A stretch of DNA of 64,000 nt, taken from NCBI GenBank assembly GCA_029747015.1, contig JAKOGI010000007.1, positions 2,500,001 through 2,564,000 of the forward strand. The letters run 5' to 3'. This DNA is from Carnegiea gigantea (taxonomy: Eukaryota; Streptophyta; Magnoliopsida; Caryophyllales; Cactaceae). The notes beneath the pieces are model-generated. The model was not told where the DNA came from, did not search any database, and saw only the letters and a program-made list of their open reading frames with translations. This document shows positions 10,678 to 25,400 of the stretch, in pieces; positions within the stretch are counted from its first letter, which is position 1; the number at the start of each line of letters is the position of its first letter. A program made the position numbers and the translations under genes.

Positions 10678-13600
10678 ATGTTGACGGCGAATCAAAAGCA
10701 TGCCGCCGCCGCACTCTTCGGGCTGGCGTTGCACCAGGCCCAGATCCACCAGTCTCGGCCGCTGGGACCACCATCATCCGACCACCACCACGGCGGCGAC
10801 ACCACCACCACCACCATCAGCTACCAAGTGACCACCGAACTCACCTCCAAAGACCCCGATTCTTGGCTCGATCCCAATTCCGGCATCCTCCGCCCCATTT
10901 TCCAGTTAGTAATCAATCCCACTTTAATTTCTCTCTTTTTTTATTCTCCTCATTGTCAATTTGTTATTTTCAATGTAGTTTATTTGCACTTGTATGTGGA
11001 AATGTTAGGTTCTTTGAGATAGAGTCGGTGGCATGGCCAGGGATTGAACACAGTGCTGCCGCTAAACCTCCTAAGCATCATGTTGGGCAAGTACGTAACT
11101 CAAATTTCAACCTATTTCTCGCTCTTTTTTTTTGCGTAGTCTTAGTACATGATTGTGAATCCATGATCCAGTAATTAGCATTTACTTGTCCAGATCTTGT
11201 GATGGCTTTGAATGGCGTATATGGTAATAGCTTTTTATTTTTTATTTTCCCAATGATTGCATTATGAATGGTGTATATGTCTGTAGTACGGATGCTTGCA
11301 GGGGTAAGGTTGTATACTTCTGGATCTTCTGAACCCCACTGAAGCAGGACCTATGCTGGGTGGTGGGTTGTGTGTGCGTGTGAATGGAATAGAATCTTAT
11401 AGGAAATCTCAGTTTGGTGCATTTTAAAGCACACTTTTTTCCTTGCTTTAAACCTTCACGAGGATTTGAATTTGATGACGTACGTCTTCTTCAGAGTGTC
11501 ATTTTCTGTTTTCACCAAAGGGCGAAGAGGAATATATTATTGTGCTTTTTTTGGGTACTAAAGCCAGTTCCTGTTATGTGTATTATTTGTATAATTGATG
11601 TTGCTCCTTGCGTATTATGCCAGTTCCTGAGATTGCTTTCAGAGCAAAGTGAGAAATGCTCTTCTGGAAAGGAGCAAGAGCTTGATTTGGCTAAAGGTGT
11701 TGATGACATGGCAGCCAGAATGGAAGCTTGCTCTATTTCGAAGATCAGGAGGGATAAACATTATGAGTATAAGCAAGAACGCCGAGAAAAGTGTTCTGTC
11801 CAAGATATGTCAGAGTCAGACACACCATCAACTCCTGCAGAGACTGAAGCTATTGAATTTGTCGAGGAGAGGCATGTTAAAAATGATAGTGTCGAAGATG
11901 CAAGTCATGCATCTGACTATAACTTCATCGAGGAGCCTGCAGAAGAGCAGAATACCCTTAGCTATGAAAGGAAAATTGTGATTCTTTATGAGCTTCTTTC
12001 TGCAAGCTTGGCAACTATGTCCGATGATAGCAAAACATCCAAACAACAAAAGGGCTATGATGCTCGATATCGTGTCGCCTTACGCCTGCTTGCAACATGG
12101 CTTGATGTCAAGTGGGTGAAAGTGGTATGTAGGGTTTGATCTAGGGACATTTGTTCTTTTAGTTCAGATTTACAAGACATAAAATGTGTCTTCACTGTTG
12201 TGCCTTGCATGATTTATCTGGGTATTTCTGCTGTTTCTCATTCCAGTTTAAGTCATCTTTTGAAGGGATAAAATGACATATTTCTCTGGAGACCTTTAAC
12301 GCTCTTACCTTTCTGCAACGAGAAAGAACAAGTCCATTAGTCCAACATCACTAGCATTACATGACAAAGAGGATACACACATCATATTATTTGTAGCCAC
12401 GATTCCACTAGGATTCAATAGTTCCTTCGCCAAACATAATCGCTTCATTAGAGGGTAAGTTTCCCATAATTTCCACATCATCATCTGTCTATGAAGATGC
12501 ATCAGTTAACAGTTTTTGAATTCAAAGTAGCTACATGTCGTGATCTTCCTGCTTTCATTTCTATGGACAATTTATGCCCAGTGTTCACAATTTGCAGGCA
12601 GCAATGGAGGTTATGATTGCCTCCTCTGTGATGGCTTTAGCAAAGGAGGAAGAGTTAAAGATAGAAGAATCCAAGTCGGAAGGAGGCTCATTAGAAAAAT
12701 GGAAGCGTGGAGGCATTATTGGAGCTGCTGCTGTGACTGGGGGAGCGTTAATGGCAATTACTGGTGGTATGGATTCATGCAATCCATTTGAATCATTGGG
12801 AAAATTCATTTAATAATAGGAGTTCTTTCGGCTAAAATAAGTCTGTTCAATCATTTGTCATCAGGATTAGCTGCCCCTGCCATTGCAGCTGGGTTTGGTG
12901 CTTTGGCTCCTGCAATGGGTGCTATTATCCCTGTGATTGGAGCAGGTGCTTTTGGTGCTGCTGCAAGTATTGCCGGCTCTGTTGTTGGTTCTGTTGCAAT
13001 TGCTGCCTCATTTGGAGGTCAGAAATATGTTATTTTATTTCTGATTTCATTTTTATTATTCTGTTCTTTTGCTTTTAAGTTTACTGAATTGACTTTAAAT
13101 CTTTTCTATGTAGTTTCTGATACACATAAGGTTGGTAGTTGGTACAATAATTTGTTCAATAAACACAGTATACTTGCTTGATGCTGCAATATTACAGCTG
13201 CGGGTGCGAGTCTCACTGGGACTAAAATGGCACGCAGGATTGGGAGTGTTGATGAATTTGATTTCAAAGCTGTAGGGGAAAACCATGGACAAGGGGTAAG
13301 TTTCTGGGTTTTCGTCCACAAATTTTGGCAGTATGAACTACTATATAAACTCTCTTTATTATACCTCTGTACTGGATGTGCTGCTCCCCTAGGTCTACAT
13401 ATACTCGTTTGAGTTCTTTGTGAATTTCAGATCTTAGTAAAAGTTCTCTTATTTTCAGCGACTAGCGGTTGAGATCTTGGTTTCAGGATTTGTTTTTGAT
13501 GAGGAAGACTTCATAATGCCTTGGGAAGGACTGGTTGATAACCTGGAAAGGTATTGTGTCTGACAGTGGCATCATTACTAAATTTTGTTTGAGCTGTGTT

Positions 13601-16600
13601 TTGTTTTAGGAGCTGAATGGATCGTTTTCAGGGGGATGACTTTTCAAATCCTGTGTTTGTTTCACTTAATTAGTTGAACCAGATGTCAAACTGGCATACC
13701 TTGTCTATAGAGTAAATGGCCTAAAATCAAATTCGTTCTCTGGAGATATGGTTTCAGTTTCCTTCTCAACTGTATTTCAAGTGCTGTTTTCTAGCATCTG
13801 ACAGAACTGACATTGCCTTCATTCCCCTTCAGTTCACTATCAGGCATTACTCACTTGTCAATGATCAACCAGGCCCGACCTATTGAAAATACTCTTTTTC
13901 CTCCATTTTCCAAATCCAAAATACAGTGGTCTTGCATTTTTATTTGCATCGCTGCTTTTACTTCTTTTATAATTCAATGATCAAAATATCTACTTTTGAA
14001 ACCTCGCATGTCCACATGGATTTATTCACTTTCTGGTTCTCATTAAAAGTTTGTGGAGAATCTCTGATTCATACATTTAATGCTCATTGATGCCTTACCA
14101 TTGGGATCTTTGATGAAGTTTGCTTGGTCAGCTCTGTCATCTTCTTTTGCTAGTATCACCTGGGCTTTAAGATGTTTAACAATGCTAAATACCAAATTAA
14201 AGTGATGTTTTAGCGTCAACTAAAACCTTCCATTATCTCTTCAAAAGCTTATCCAAACCTTTTCTCATTTGTGCTCAATTTTATTTATTTTTTGAGGTGC
14301 TTATGTTCACTTTATTGTCATTTTCTTTGCTTTTGGGAATGTTACGTAGTGGATGGGTGGTGTGCACACTGTCCATATTCACACTGTCCATTTTGTTTTC
14401 CTTATATCATACATGACTCTTAGAATCTTTTTTAAGAATCTTGGGAATTGACTCGGGGCACTAACAGTGGTTAACATGCTTTGAGTGAACCTCTTATACC
14501 CAAAAAAAATCAATTTATAAATGCTTTTTAGCTTTCTGTTGAGTCAGTATTTAAGGTTGTCCAGATATTATTTTGGCCTACTATTCCACTACCTAATCAT
14601 GTGTCTCAAAGGGATGGACAATGTAATTTAGGACCCACTCGTGAATTTCCGATGACTTATACATTAAGTTCAAAGGTACAGATGATGTAACTTTGGACCC
14701 ACGGGTGAATTTCCTATGATTGCTTCATCAACAACTTCACTGCGGAACTTTTATAAGGAGTCCCCTTCTTCATGCATAGTATTCTTTAGTTCACATTTTC
14801 TTGACATTGCTCTTAATGTTCAGGTATGTGCTTTTATGGGAGTCCAAGCACCTGATTGCCATCAGTACTGCCATTCAAGATTGGCTGAAATCAAGTAATT
14901 TTCTATTGTCCCTAAATTGCATCAGAAGCAGTTAAATTCCATTGCATGTGGAGCATGTACTGTTCAATGAGGTAGGTTTGTCATGATGCTGACGCAACTT
15001 GCTGTAGGAATTGCTATAACATTGATGAAGCAAGGAGCAATGATGACAGTACTGAGCACACTAGTGACTGCATTAGCTTGGCCAGCAACCTTGCTTTCAG
15101 TTACTGACTTTATAGATAGCAAGTGGACAATAGCTATAGACAGGTATTCTTATCACTTTGAAATAGAAGTTACGTCTCAGGATGGGAAAGGTTTCATGTA
15201 GTAGGCGGACATGTGCAATTTGGAGGTTGGTATTCTGTCCTAAAATTTCATGTCAGGGATCCCAATCTGTTGTGTACGTCGATTCTATGTTATGTCCTGT
15301 AAATGAGTCTCTGCAATCCTGGGTATCATTCCTCATTTGTGATTTTAATCTATCCACTATGAAGTGAAAATTTCTTGATATTGGGTGACAATTGCTGTTT
15401 TGTGTTTCCCTTCCATGGGGAGAGGGTTCTGTACCACAGATAATTTTATCTTATTTTTCGAAGTGACCAGCCAGAATATTTCAATGTGTTATTTAAAATC
15501 CCTCTATTAGAACATATGTCGCCTCTTTTCCCAAATCTCAGTTGAAGTAACAATGACCTTTTGTACTATTTTCAGAATTGAAATCTTGTCTTTCAGATTT
15601 TATGAGGTATATTTGAACGTATTAACATCATATGCAGCTGATTTGTGAACTTTAACATGTCATACTTCGACACGGGTCAAAATATGTTAATAACTACTTG
15701 TGAACTATATGAATAAAATGCCATCCTCAAAAAGATACATATGCTATCTGCATCACTTGATTTCACTACTTCTTTAGGTCTATTTCTTATTGCCATTCCT
15801 ATCATTTCAGGTCTGACAAAGCTGGAAAACTACTTGCTGAAGTTCTATTGAAAGGATTGCAAGGGAACAGGTATAATACATTAAACCCAACGGTAACTGT
15901 TTCTTTGTTGTCTTTGGAATGTTTGGATTAACCAGCTCTCTGCCTCTTTATTTTCTTGCTAAATCATTTTCAGGCCTGTTACACTTATAGGTTACTCATT
16001 AGGAGCTAGGGTGATCTTCAAGTGCCTCGAATTTCTGTCAAAAAGTGATTATAATGGTAACTGTCCTGCCCCTCCTTTCTTCCTTCCCGCTTCTAGTAAA
16101 TCGCACAAAGAGGGGGGTTTTTTTTGGGGGGGGGGGGGGGGGGGGGGAGGGGCTAATGTTCTAAAGGTGCATGCACTTGTCTGGCAGCTAACATTGTTGA
16201 AAGAGTTGTTCTCCTTGGAGCACCCATTAAAATCAAAGACGAGAACTGGGAAGCTGTTCGAAAGGTAATCGGAAAATGAAATTTCCTATTAAATGCAACA
16301 TGTACTTTTGCAAGTTAGCTGTTGTTTCTATGCATTTATAGCAGTTCTTGAGACTTCAATACATGTTGGATTATTGCTCCATTGATTTGCAGATTGTCGC
16401 AGGGAGATTTGTGAATGTCTTTTCCCGGCATGATTGGATACTTGGCATTGCTTTTCGCGCAAGGTGTGCACATGACATAACCTAATGCATTCAGGACAAC
16501 TTTTGTATTCTTGGCATGTAGTAATCTTAAGCTGGATGCATTTTCTATTAGTCTATCGTTGAAATGCTGAATGAGGTGAAGCTCTTTAACCTTAAACTAA

Positions 16601-17615
16601 AAATCCTGATGGAACTGGTTTTGAAAAATGATGCATGATGTTGATTTCTTGAACCATCAATGGTCAAAATAAAGTGCCTGCCTGTCGAAGTGGCAGCATT
16701 TGTGGGAAGTTTGTACTTTGTAGCTACAATCTCCGTTTGATGTTAAAAATATTTGTTGGTGCCTGTCCAAATACACTGGTCACTACTGCTCTGAAACACT
16801 TAGTAACTAACTGATCATGACTTTGATAATGAACATTGAACAGGACGTGTGATAAGACTTGCCAATAGACTCTCTTTATGGACTAATTATGGGTCTCAAT
16901 ACTACTGTTCAGAAGTTTCAAGTCCAAAACATATTTTCACTTTTTATGTTCTAAGTTTTGTCTCTTTGGCAACAATCTTAATTTATTAGGAATAAGGTTG
17001 TATACATTTGGAATGTAGATGTCCCCAAACCCTCAAATCTACATTAGGTGGTACTGTTTTTTCGCTATCAGCCACCCAGTCTAGATTTTGGTAAAGCACA
17101 GTATGTGGAGATCCGAACATAGATAAACTGACCCATAAAAAAAAGCCTTTTATGGCATTGTTTGTGGGGTTCAGTATTGTTCAATGTTCATTCAGATCAT
17201 GTCATCCTTAATTAACCTTTGGTTCTCTTTTATCCACCCCCTCTCCAACCAAGTCTATGGATATGGGGTATGTTAAATTCTTATCAAATGTTGCTTTCTT
17301 GAATTTTGTGGACAATATTGGTCTGTTTCCTAAGCTGATAATCTTCCTTGAAACAGCCTTCTTACCAAGGGTTTAGCCGGAATTCAAGCCGTTGATGTGC
17401 CAGGGATTGAGAATGTCAGTTCCCTTCTTTTACTATGAGCAAGTCACTCTTCACCCCTTGTGTTCTAAACATCAGATTTTTTGTCTCTGTAGGTTGATGC
17501 AAGTGATATAATTGAAGGCCATTCTTCCTACTTATGGTCCACGCAACAAATTCTGGACCAGCTCGACCTAGATGCCTATTTTCCAGTTTTTAGAAGCTCA
17601 TTTACCCGAAGTTAA
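10678..17615 (+). CDS. DUF726 / TMCO4-like membrane alpha/beta-hydrolase
   Basis: Fifteen exons: 10678-10904, 11009-11090, 11624-12124, 12598-12766, 12865-13017, 13198-13295, 13459-13550, 14824-14894, 15008-15143, 15811-15870, 15974-16056, 16188-16264, 16393-16463, 17357-17414, 17493-17615. They join in phase to 666 residues, close to the length I recall for Arabidopsis DUF726 proteins. Start chosen at MLTANQKHAAAALFG, a family-typical N-terminus. After a charged N-terminal third come KWKRGGIIGAAAV and a long Gly/Ala-rich hydrophobic stretch (about residues 312-385), then an alpha/beta-hydrolase-like domain with nucleophile-elbow motif GYSLGA (Ser538), and candidate triad partners Asp597 (SRHDW) and His636 (EGHSSYLW). 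The human relative is TMCO4. The substrate is unknown; hydrolase activity is inferred from the motif only. Confidence 0.93.
16111..16150 (+). repeat. Homopolymer G tract in intron
   Basis: A G6 run, a short T run and then a G run of about 22 bases lie in the intron 16057-16187, only about 37 bases before the acceptor. It could form a G-quadruplex, or its exact length may be an assembly artefact. Confidence 0.8.
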
Positions 17616-19455
17616 GGCATCATAAGCATAAAACTTGTTTCCTATACCCTAAGGAGGCCCTGGAGCTGGCCCTGTCGAAACTCTGCCTTTCAACAGCTTT
17701 ATCATGACCAACACTCTGGCGGATATAATTTGGATTTTATGTTGGTTGGGTGCGATCATACTGTTTTAGGCTGGTGTATGTTTAAGCTTTGGATCTGGCT
17801 AGAGGAGTGCTGGCCGGGTTTTGTTTCCTCCTCTTTTGTATGCAACAACAGTCGGTTTCTTGAGTAGATATAGCCATTGTAATAATAGAAGGAGATCTTG
17901 GATATGAGGATTTCACTAAAATAAGTAAAGCTTGGAAAGTTGGAATCCTCACTTTTGCGTATCAATTCGAGTTTAAACGTTGAAAATTGAATGTTATCTA
18001 CCATAGTTTCTTTTTAAATTGCTGACCGTTTGTAAATGTGCACGACTTCTATTTATACATCGTACGTTGTAGTGTATAAACATGTCCTGCAAAATGATGA
18101 ATTTGAACAATTTAAGTAATATCTAATCATCTAAATCCATCAACACAGAAAACTTGCTTCCCAACATCCAACAAGGCTGGAAATGAAATGAGGAAATTTC
18201 CTGCTATGCACCCAAAATGAATGTGTTATATTAAAAAAAACTTGCACATTTTTTTAGGATGTACAAATTCGTTCAGAAAATTGATCATTCCAACAGCAAC
18301 AACAACAATAATAATAATAACTAGTGTTATATCCCTTACTATGCAGGGACATAAGTTAATTTTGTTATTAAAAAATAATTAAAATATACTAATTTATTAA
18401 AATAAGTTAATTTTTGTGTGATAGAATAACTATTATGCTATCGTAATAGTTCATGGAGGCATGCATATGTTTTTTCTTACTCTTAATTAGATCACTTAAA
18501 ATTATATTTTTTTGACATTAAAATTATTTATTCAATTAGGTTAAATTTTTAACCTTTAATATGCAAGTCATAATCCTATCATTTTTTATGAGAATATGTT
18601 ACTATTCTACTAATTATTGCATAAATTATTCATTAAGTGGTCAAGTCTTTTAATGTAATGTAACATTGTGTTAAATTATCGTTACTTTTGTGTGACTATT
18701 CAAATGCCTATGTAGTTAGTTTTTTTTAATTAAATTTCAACCGCAAAGTAATAACATATATAATAACATATAGTGAATCCTAGTTTTGTCCCCCCTTGGA
18801 AGGTTAGTAAATCTTAGTTAATAACATTAATGTTAATTAATATGGGTCAACTAACATCCACCAATTATAACTTGCCAATTCATTATTTTATGCCACATCA
18901 ACATGTCACATGTTATTCATACATGATTTGTATCTAACTTTTAATATATATATATATATATATATATGATAATAATAATAAACAAATAAATAAATAAAGG
19001 AATAAATCAAAGGGACGGTGGAAATGAAAATCAGAAAATGAAATAACTGGCGGATGGAGGGCGGGCATAACCTATTAATAATTGAGAAGGGAATAACCGC
19101 CATTGGTCCGGGAAGGAAGCTGGAAACTCCGTCCTAATTTTATCTTCACAGATCCCTAAAAAGAGTTGACTCCTTCATCCTATCATCTACTCCGTTATCA
19201 TCGTCATCAACTTCCCATTCAGCAGATCTTTTTTGCTGATTGATTGATTTCTCTCTCCACTCCTTTCCTACAGTGTTAGACGAGTATCGATGACTACGAG
19301 CTTGTAACCCTAATCTCGCTGTATCTCTGAAATTTTTGATCCTGATTGCTTTTCGATTTGGATTTTGTTTCTGTGAGCATCACTAAACCGTATTAGTTCT
19401 GGAAAGTTTGCTGGTCTGATTCTTCATAGTCGAATTAAGCGATTGATTGAATCGA
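17616..19455. other. Intergenic region, AT-rich
   Basis: After the 3' UTR of the DUF726 gene (to about 17900) the DNA is very AT-rich with short A/T runs and a (TA)n microsatellite at 18944-18967. The last 350 bases before 19456 are more balanced, with CT-rich leader sequence typical of a plant promoter/5' UTR. No gene is seen. Confidence 0.6.
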
Positions 19456-22400
19456 ATGGCAGCTTCTACGGTTTTCCAGCGAGTTCGGCAAATCGGTGCG
19501 GATTCTTTTACGAATTCGACGAAATTCAAGGAATTGATCGATTTGAATGCAGCGATTCATGCTAGCAGCGCTTTTCCGAATCGACTGTACTCATCGTTGT
19601 CTTCACATCTACGATATGGAAGTAGATATACTGATACGAAGCGTATTTCTCAGCTTGTGCAATCTAATGGCAAGCGCTTGTTCCTTGTCGATACTTTAGC
19701 ACTTGTAATTTTCTCTCTCCTGCTCTCTCATTTTTTTAAAATTGTCATTTATTATTTTGCAGTTCTATTAATTCGATTGTGTTAGTTGATATTGATATTT
19801 GTGGGCAGGTAAGGAGATTAGAAGCTCAAGGCATACCGTCAAAGCAAGCAGAAGCAATTACAGGTGCTATAACGGAGGTCTTGAATGATAGCTTGGAAAA
19901 TGTAGCTAATTCCTTTATGTCCAAGGCTGAGATGCAGAAAGTATGTCCTCTTTCTTTATGTTCCGTTATTTTTGCTTTCGGCTGTTATTTATGAGTTTGT
20001 CTATATGCTGTAGTTATGAGTTTGTCTATGTGCTGTAGTTCTAGTTGTGCATTTCAATGTTGAGAGTACCAATTCTTGCTTTGTTCTCCAACTGTCTTGT
20101 GTTTCTTCAACGTTTGTAGTTCAGGATCATGCAATTGCAAACTTCTGGTCATTATTACTGGATTACCCATGCACTTCTGAATTCGTAGGACCAAGTGAGT
20201 GGTTTGCTTTCAGTTTTTGCTAACATTTGCTTCTGACTTCGAGGGCTTCGAAAAGAGGGGTTTTTTCCCTCCTTTTTTTTTTGTTGTTTTTGTTTTTTTT
20301 TTTTTTTGGGGGGGGGGGGCGCTCTCCACTGCTATTTGCCACCCAACTACTAATCTCTTGCAGTTGCCTTATAATGTTTCTTCGTTTGCATGTTCCTACA
20401 TGGAAGAGTTTTGACTTTCTTTCTTTGGGAATTTTAAAAAAAAAAAAAAATTAGCGAATCTGACCGTAATCAAGTAATGGGGATGCTATATGAATACAAA
20501 TTGCTTCATTTAGCATACCCAAACCGTACCAATACGATCACCGTGACACCATCCTGAAGACCTGTGCCTACAGTTTTGGGGAGGGAGGGTGAGGGAATTG
20601 GTTAAATGCAGGCAAAAATTTGTTGACATTTGGTCCTGGCGGAGAATAATTTTATGAGGCATTTCAGTGATTTATTACGATTCAAAGTTGAAGGCATCCG
20701 GAACAGTGATTGAAATAGACTATTCTCGTGTTGGATGGAAGATACCAGGATAGAACATCCTTTCTTTCTATCCATGTTGCTTTGAGATGTTGCCCTTGCT
20801 AACATTTCTACATGAGGGATATAAGTAAATGAATAGAACTGCGAGGAACTGAGAAGATGAAATTGGCATACTTTGGGTCATTTAATCTTAATATGCTTTG
20901 GTGTTGGGATTGCTCATTAAAATTTTCTAACCAGTTTTCTTCTTTTGTAATTAGTCCTGACTGTTTTGGTTTCTGTCTTGTTTGTAGTTTGAGATGATTC
21001 AGGAGTCAAACTTGGCTAAGTTCAAATCTGAAGTACAGAGCTCTCAGGTACATGGAAGATCTGCAGATCTACAGCATTTTCTGACTTCATGCAGCTTAAT
21101 GTCTGAATTTTTTTTCTGTTAGATATTAGTGCCTGAGTACATTTTTCTAGGGTGCTCAGCTTTTGTTTGTATGCAGGTCTTTTAATGTAGGTAATGTGGC
21201 AGCTGGCTTCTTGCGTACCTGTCTCTTTTGATGAGGGGTTAAAGTTAATATGTAAGGACTTGGTAAAATGTTAAATAAGACTAGGATACCCTGCTCGAGG
21301 AAGGCTTCGGTGGGATAAAGTCATAATCAGAAGGGAAAATGACTAGAGTGATCACTTAGCAAGTTAGCATTGGTATGAAATAGATCATTAATAAATGTCC
21401 CCCCCCCCCTCCTTGAAGCCTTTGTGATTTCTTGTTAGTCAACGTGTAGTTAATTCATATCGTTCAATGTGGTTGGTTGGAAGATGCTGTATATGTAAAT
21501 TTCAGACTTAACATAAGGACATGTTTGCTTGAAGCTATGAGTAAATGCGCAGAGAGAAGACAAAGCTGGTATAGGAATGCTGCTATTTGTAATTCATGAA
21601 ACTTTCTTTCTTCATGGCCTTTTCGTTGCTCAGAGCCATTTGCATTGAGGTTTGCAAGTGCCAGTTCGACCGTCTGTATATACTAACATTCAGCGGAATA
21701 GAGGCAACATGCCATTACTCATGAACAACAATAACTCCTCCTAATGTGGTCTTGCTTTCGTGGGATCCACATGCCATTACTCAAATACGTCTTATTAAGA
21801 CTCGTCTAATGCCAGATGAGAACAGTTAAAATATATGCAACCTTATCCCTATAGTTTCATAAATGTTGTTACTGTTATGCAGTGAAATTATAGTATTGAG
21901 AGAAATACTGGTAAAAATACCAGATATTGACCCATTGGATCAGCGAAATTTGTTATCAGAAACGTTGTGGTGAACTAGTTGTGCTAGCAGGTAAGAGCGT
22001 AGCAACTGGTGCAACCACTGTCAACTCGGATATGGCACTAGAGTGTAGCTGAAGTGAGGTTGTGAAGTTTGGGAGTGAAAAATGAATTGGAGCCAGTGGA
22101 ATAATGCATGCAACATACTGAAGTTGGCTATCTTATTTGGAAGTCAAACTGCATTTTTAGACCAGTCCTTTTTGATAGTTTGTGAGTGGGTGAATGTAAG
22201 TTGGAGAAATTGGATCGGGTTCTTTTCTTCTAATCATCTGCTTATACATGTTGGCAGAGCCTAAAAGTAAATTGTGATAGCTATCTTGTTGACTGACATG
22301 TGGATGATTCCAGGAAAAGTTAATTTTGAAGAAGAAAGCTTCTATGGGTCAATTGGTCTAAAGTTAGCAAAGAGAGAGCTTTCTGTGCATATTTTGGTGA

Positions 22401-25400
22401 TCCATACATTGATTTCATATATAAGTTCAAATTTGACAACTTTGCCTGCGCTCTCAACAATTAAACAACTGGGTCAAGCGCCGCCACACTGTAGCGTTGT
22501 TAATAGGCGTGTATCTGAGTCAAGATTAGGCCGGGCATGCAAGCTTAGGCTCAATTCACCTAATACTTTCCTGGCGACTCAGCTGAATGAGAGCTTATGA
22601 TACTGATCAAAATAGTGATAATTGTGGAGATGTCATATGAAATTCATTTTGAGAACAAGCTATACGTGAAGGAACATATTCATTGGCTGAAGAGAGAGAT
22701 AAGAAAGATGGCTTGGTGGCTAATTGAATTCAATTAGGCCACTTACTTGCTGCTGATTGGTTGGTGTGGTGGTGGCATCATACGCTGGTGCTTGGTGCTG
22801 GTGGTCAGGACTCGGCTCAATGAGAGCTTATTATTTTGATCAAAATGGTGATAATTGTGGTGATGTCATATGAAATTCATTTTGAGAACAAGCTATATGT
22901 CAAGCAACATATTCATTGGCAGAAGAGAGAGATGAGAAAGATGGTTTGGTGGCTAACTGAATTCAATTGGCCACTCGCTGCTGATAGGTTGGTCTGGTGG
23001 TTGTGTCATAACCTGGTGCTTGGTGCTGGTGGTGTCACTCATGACGTCACAGGTGCGAGTGGTTGGTGTCCTGCGGGATGAAATGGTGGGATAGAGGGGA
23101 GATATTAGGTGCTAGCTATGGTAATTGCGGTAGGTGGTTTTCTGAAACTGAATTTTGCCTTGTAATATATGGAATTTGGAAAGATAAACACTATTCTTAT
23201 TTAGGCTCAATTGGGCTTCATTAAAGATCCTTTATTTAGGCTCATGAGCTTGCTAATCTTGGCTTCGGCAAGCTTGGGATCCAGTGAGACTTAGCAATTA
23301 GCAGGTCAAAGAATGAGGTGGGTAGATGCACCTCTAATTGCCAGGAAGTTTTCTGATTTTTCACCCTTCGTCACTTGCATTCTATTAATTCAAAGTGGAG
23401 AGGCTGTTATTATTCAAACCTACAGCAGGCCTTCCTTGTGATGAGGTTCTTTAGTATCTTCTTTTGACTTTAGCAGCTAGTGTAATGCTTAGTGGCGTGG
23501 CTTCCATTGGGGCACCGTCCAAGCAGGTTTTCTAGGCTTGATTAGAATGTCTTAATTGGCCCTCTTGAGAGAATAGGTGTTGTGCGGTGAGCTTACATTG
23601 TTTTCTCACATTTTCTATTTTTCTTACTGGGATTTTTGGGAGAATTTAGTTGTGAAAAAGCGGATGTATTGAACATGACTGCCTGCTTTACTGGTGCTGG
23701 GCCTTGGTCCGCCAATCATTGGCTTCTGGTGTTTTTGCTTCGATGTTGATGTCGGGGTGTTCCTCGCTGTATTGTTTATGAGAAATCCGTCTTGATCTCA
23801 GCAGCAATTCTAGGGGCATGGAATGCCAAATCTAGCATGGTTTACTGCAGTCCTTGAAAACCCTGTTCACTGATTCCTGCTGCGTCGAGAATGAGTCCCA
23901 TATCTACTAGTTGCAAGGTCTGTTCAAGCTGGTCCATTTTGTGGCTTTCTGCGTTTCTTATGTTCTCAAATCTTAACTTTTATGACTTATAGCTTTCACA
24001 AGCACCTTCAAGTTTGTGGATGGTGTGATATATTGAACATACGATCTCAAATTCTTAGCAGAGTACTTAGTTGAATATCCTATGTAAATGATTTTTATTG
24101 CATCCCTTTGATGAATATGACTATTGCCTGTTTCGCTGCCCATGCAGAAGAGCAATGAAAGCCTTATTTTTCCTCATCATTTGGTGTTAGAGACTAGTGT
24201 TCCTCCATTCCTCAGACTTTAAGTGTGGTTGAGAACCTTTTGGTGCTCAAACTCAGCTTTCCTTTAGGGTGCAGGTATTTGTGTAGCACTATGAGGGTGT
24301 AAGTGGATATTCTTGTGTTCTGTTACCCTTAAAATCAGGTACCCAATTAGTCTCTTTAGCACAATGAGGGACTGCACGTGGTTAGAAGTTGCATATCCCA
24401 TAGTCCTAGATTGTATATCCTGAAATACCTTATCTGTTCAAATGGATTTCTTGTTCTAATTTGGGCTAGGGATCCTTCAACCCAGAAGGAAAATGAGCCT
24501 CCTAACAAGACCAAATTGACAGTGGAGTCCATTGTGAATGAGAGAAACTTCCTCATGGTTTCTGTTACTTAGCATTAGTTTTCAAAAATCAAAACTGCAG
24601 GTAACAGAACGCTTTTCATGATTTTGGAACTTTCATGTCACAAAACTGAGGCCCTTGAAACTTTAATATATGCATGTCTTGTATTCTGGTTGCTTCTGGG
24701 TTATGTGTTCAAGACATCAATTTAGTCCGTCCTTCTGAGCTGACATGGTGTATTTGAACAATTTTAATGCAGGGAAATCATTTTTCCTTATTGGAACGTG
24801 AGAATGAGAAACTGCAGGGTGACATAGAGAAATTGCGTAGCGAATTGAGGTCAGCTTGGATTGAAAATTCTTTCATGCTTCGCTAACTTCCATTGTATTT
24901 TTACATTCCAATAGATGTTCTTGGGAAGTTCTTAGTTTTGGACAGAGGGTAGTGGATATGTGTAGACTAATATGGCGTGTTCTCTTGATTGCGGCTAATT
25001 TTGTCGCATAGAACTTTTTGACATATGGTGGTGGATATGTGTAGACTAGTGCCGCCTTCTCTTGGTTGTGGCTAATTTAGTCTTCGCTGTGCACTGCTGC
25101 ATTCGCCGTTAATGTGTCCAGTCTCCGCCTTCTGAGCTTGGATTGACTGGTTTCCCTTTGTTTTCCTTCTGTTCCATGATTCAATCATTCCGGGCTTCTG
25201 TGCAGGTATGAAATAGACAAAGTCACTGCAGGGCAAAGATTGGATTTGAATCTTGAGAGAGGGTATGTTCTACTGATTATGCATCTATCTTATTCGATGG
25301 GAGCAAAAATCATCACCTTTGGTCTCTTACAAACGCTGTTAATCTGCAGGAGGATACGTGATGAGCTAGCCAACCAAAATGCGGAAACGACTAATCTCAC

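Noticed and set aside
23973..24556. Minus-strand text faintly like a copia integrase/RT linker (DAIKIIYIGYSTKYS)
   Set aside because: The match is a few residues only, frames are broken, and no LTR or other pol motif is found nearby.
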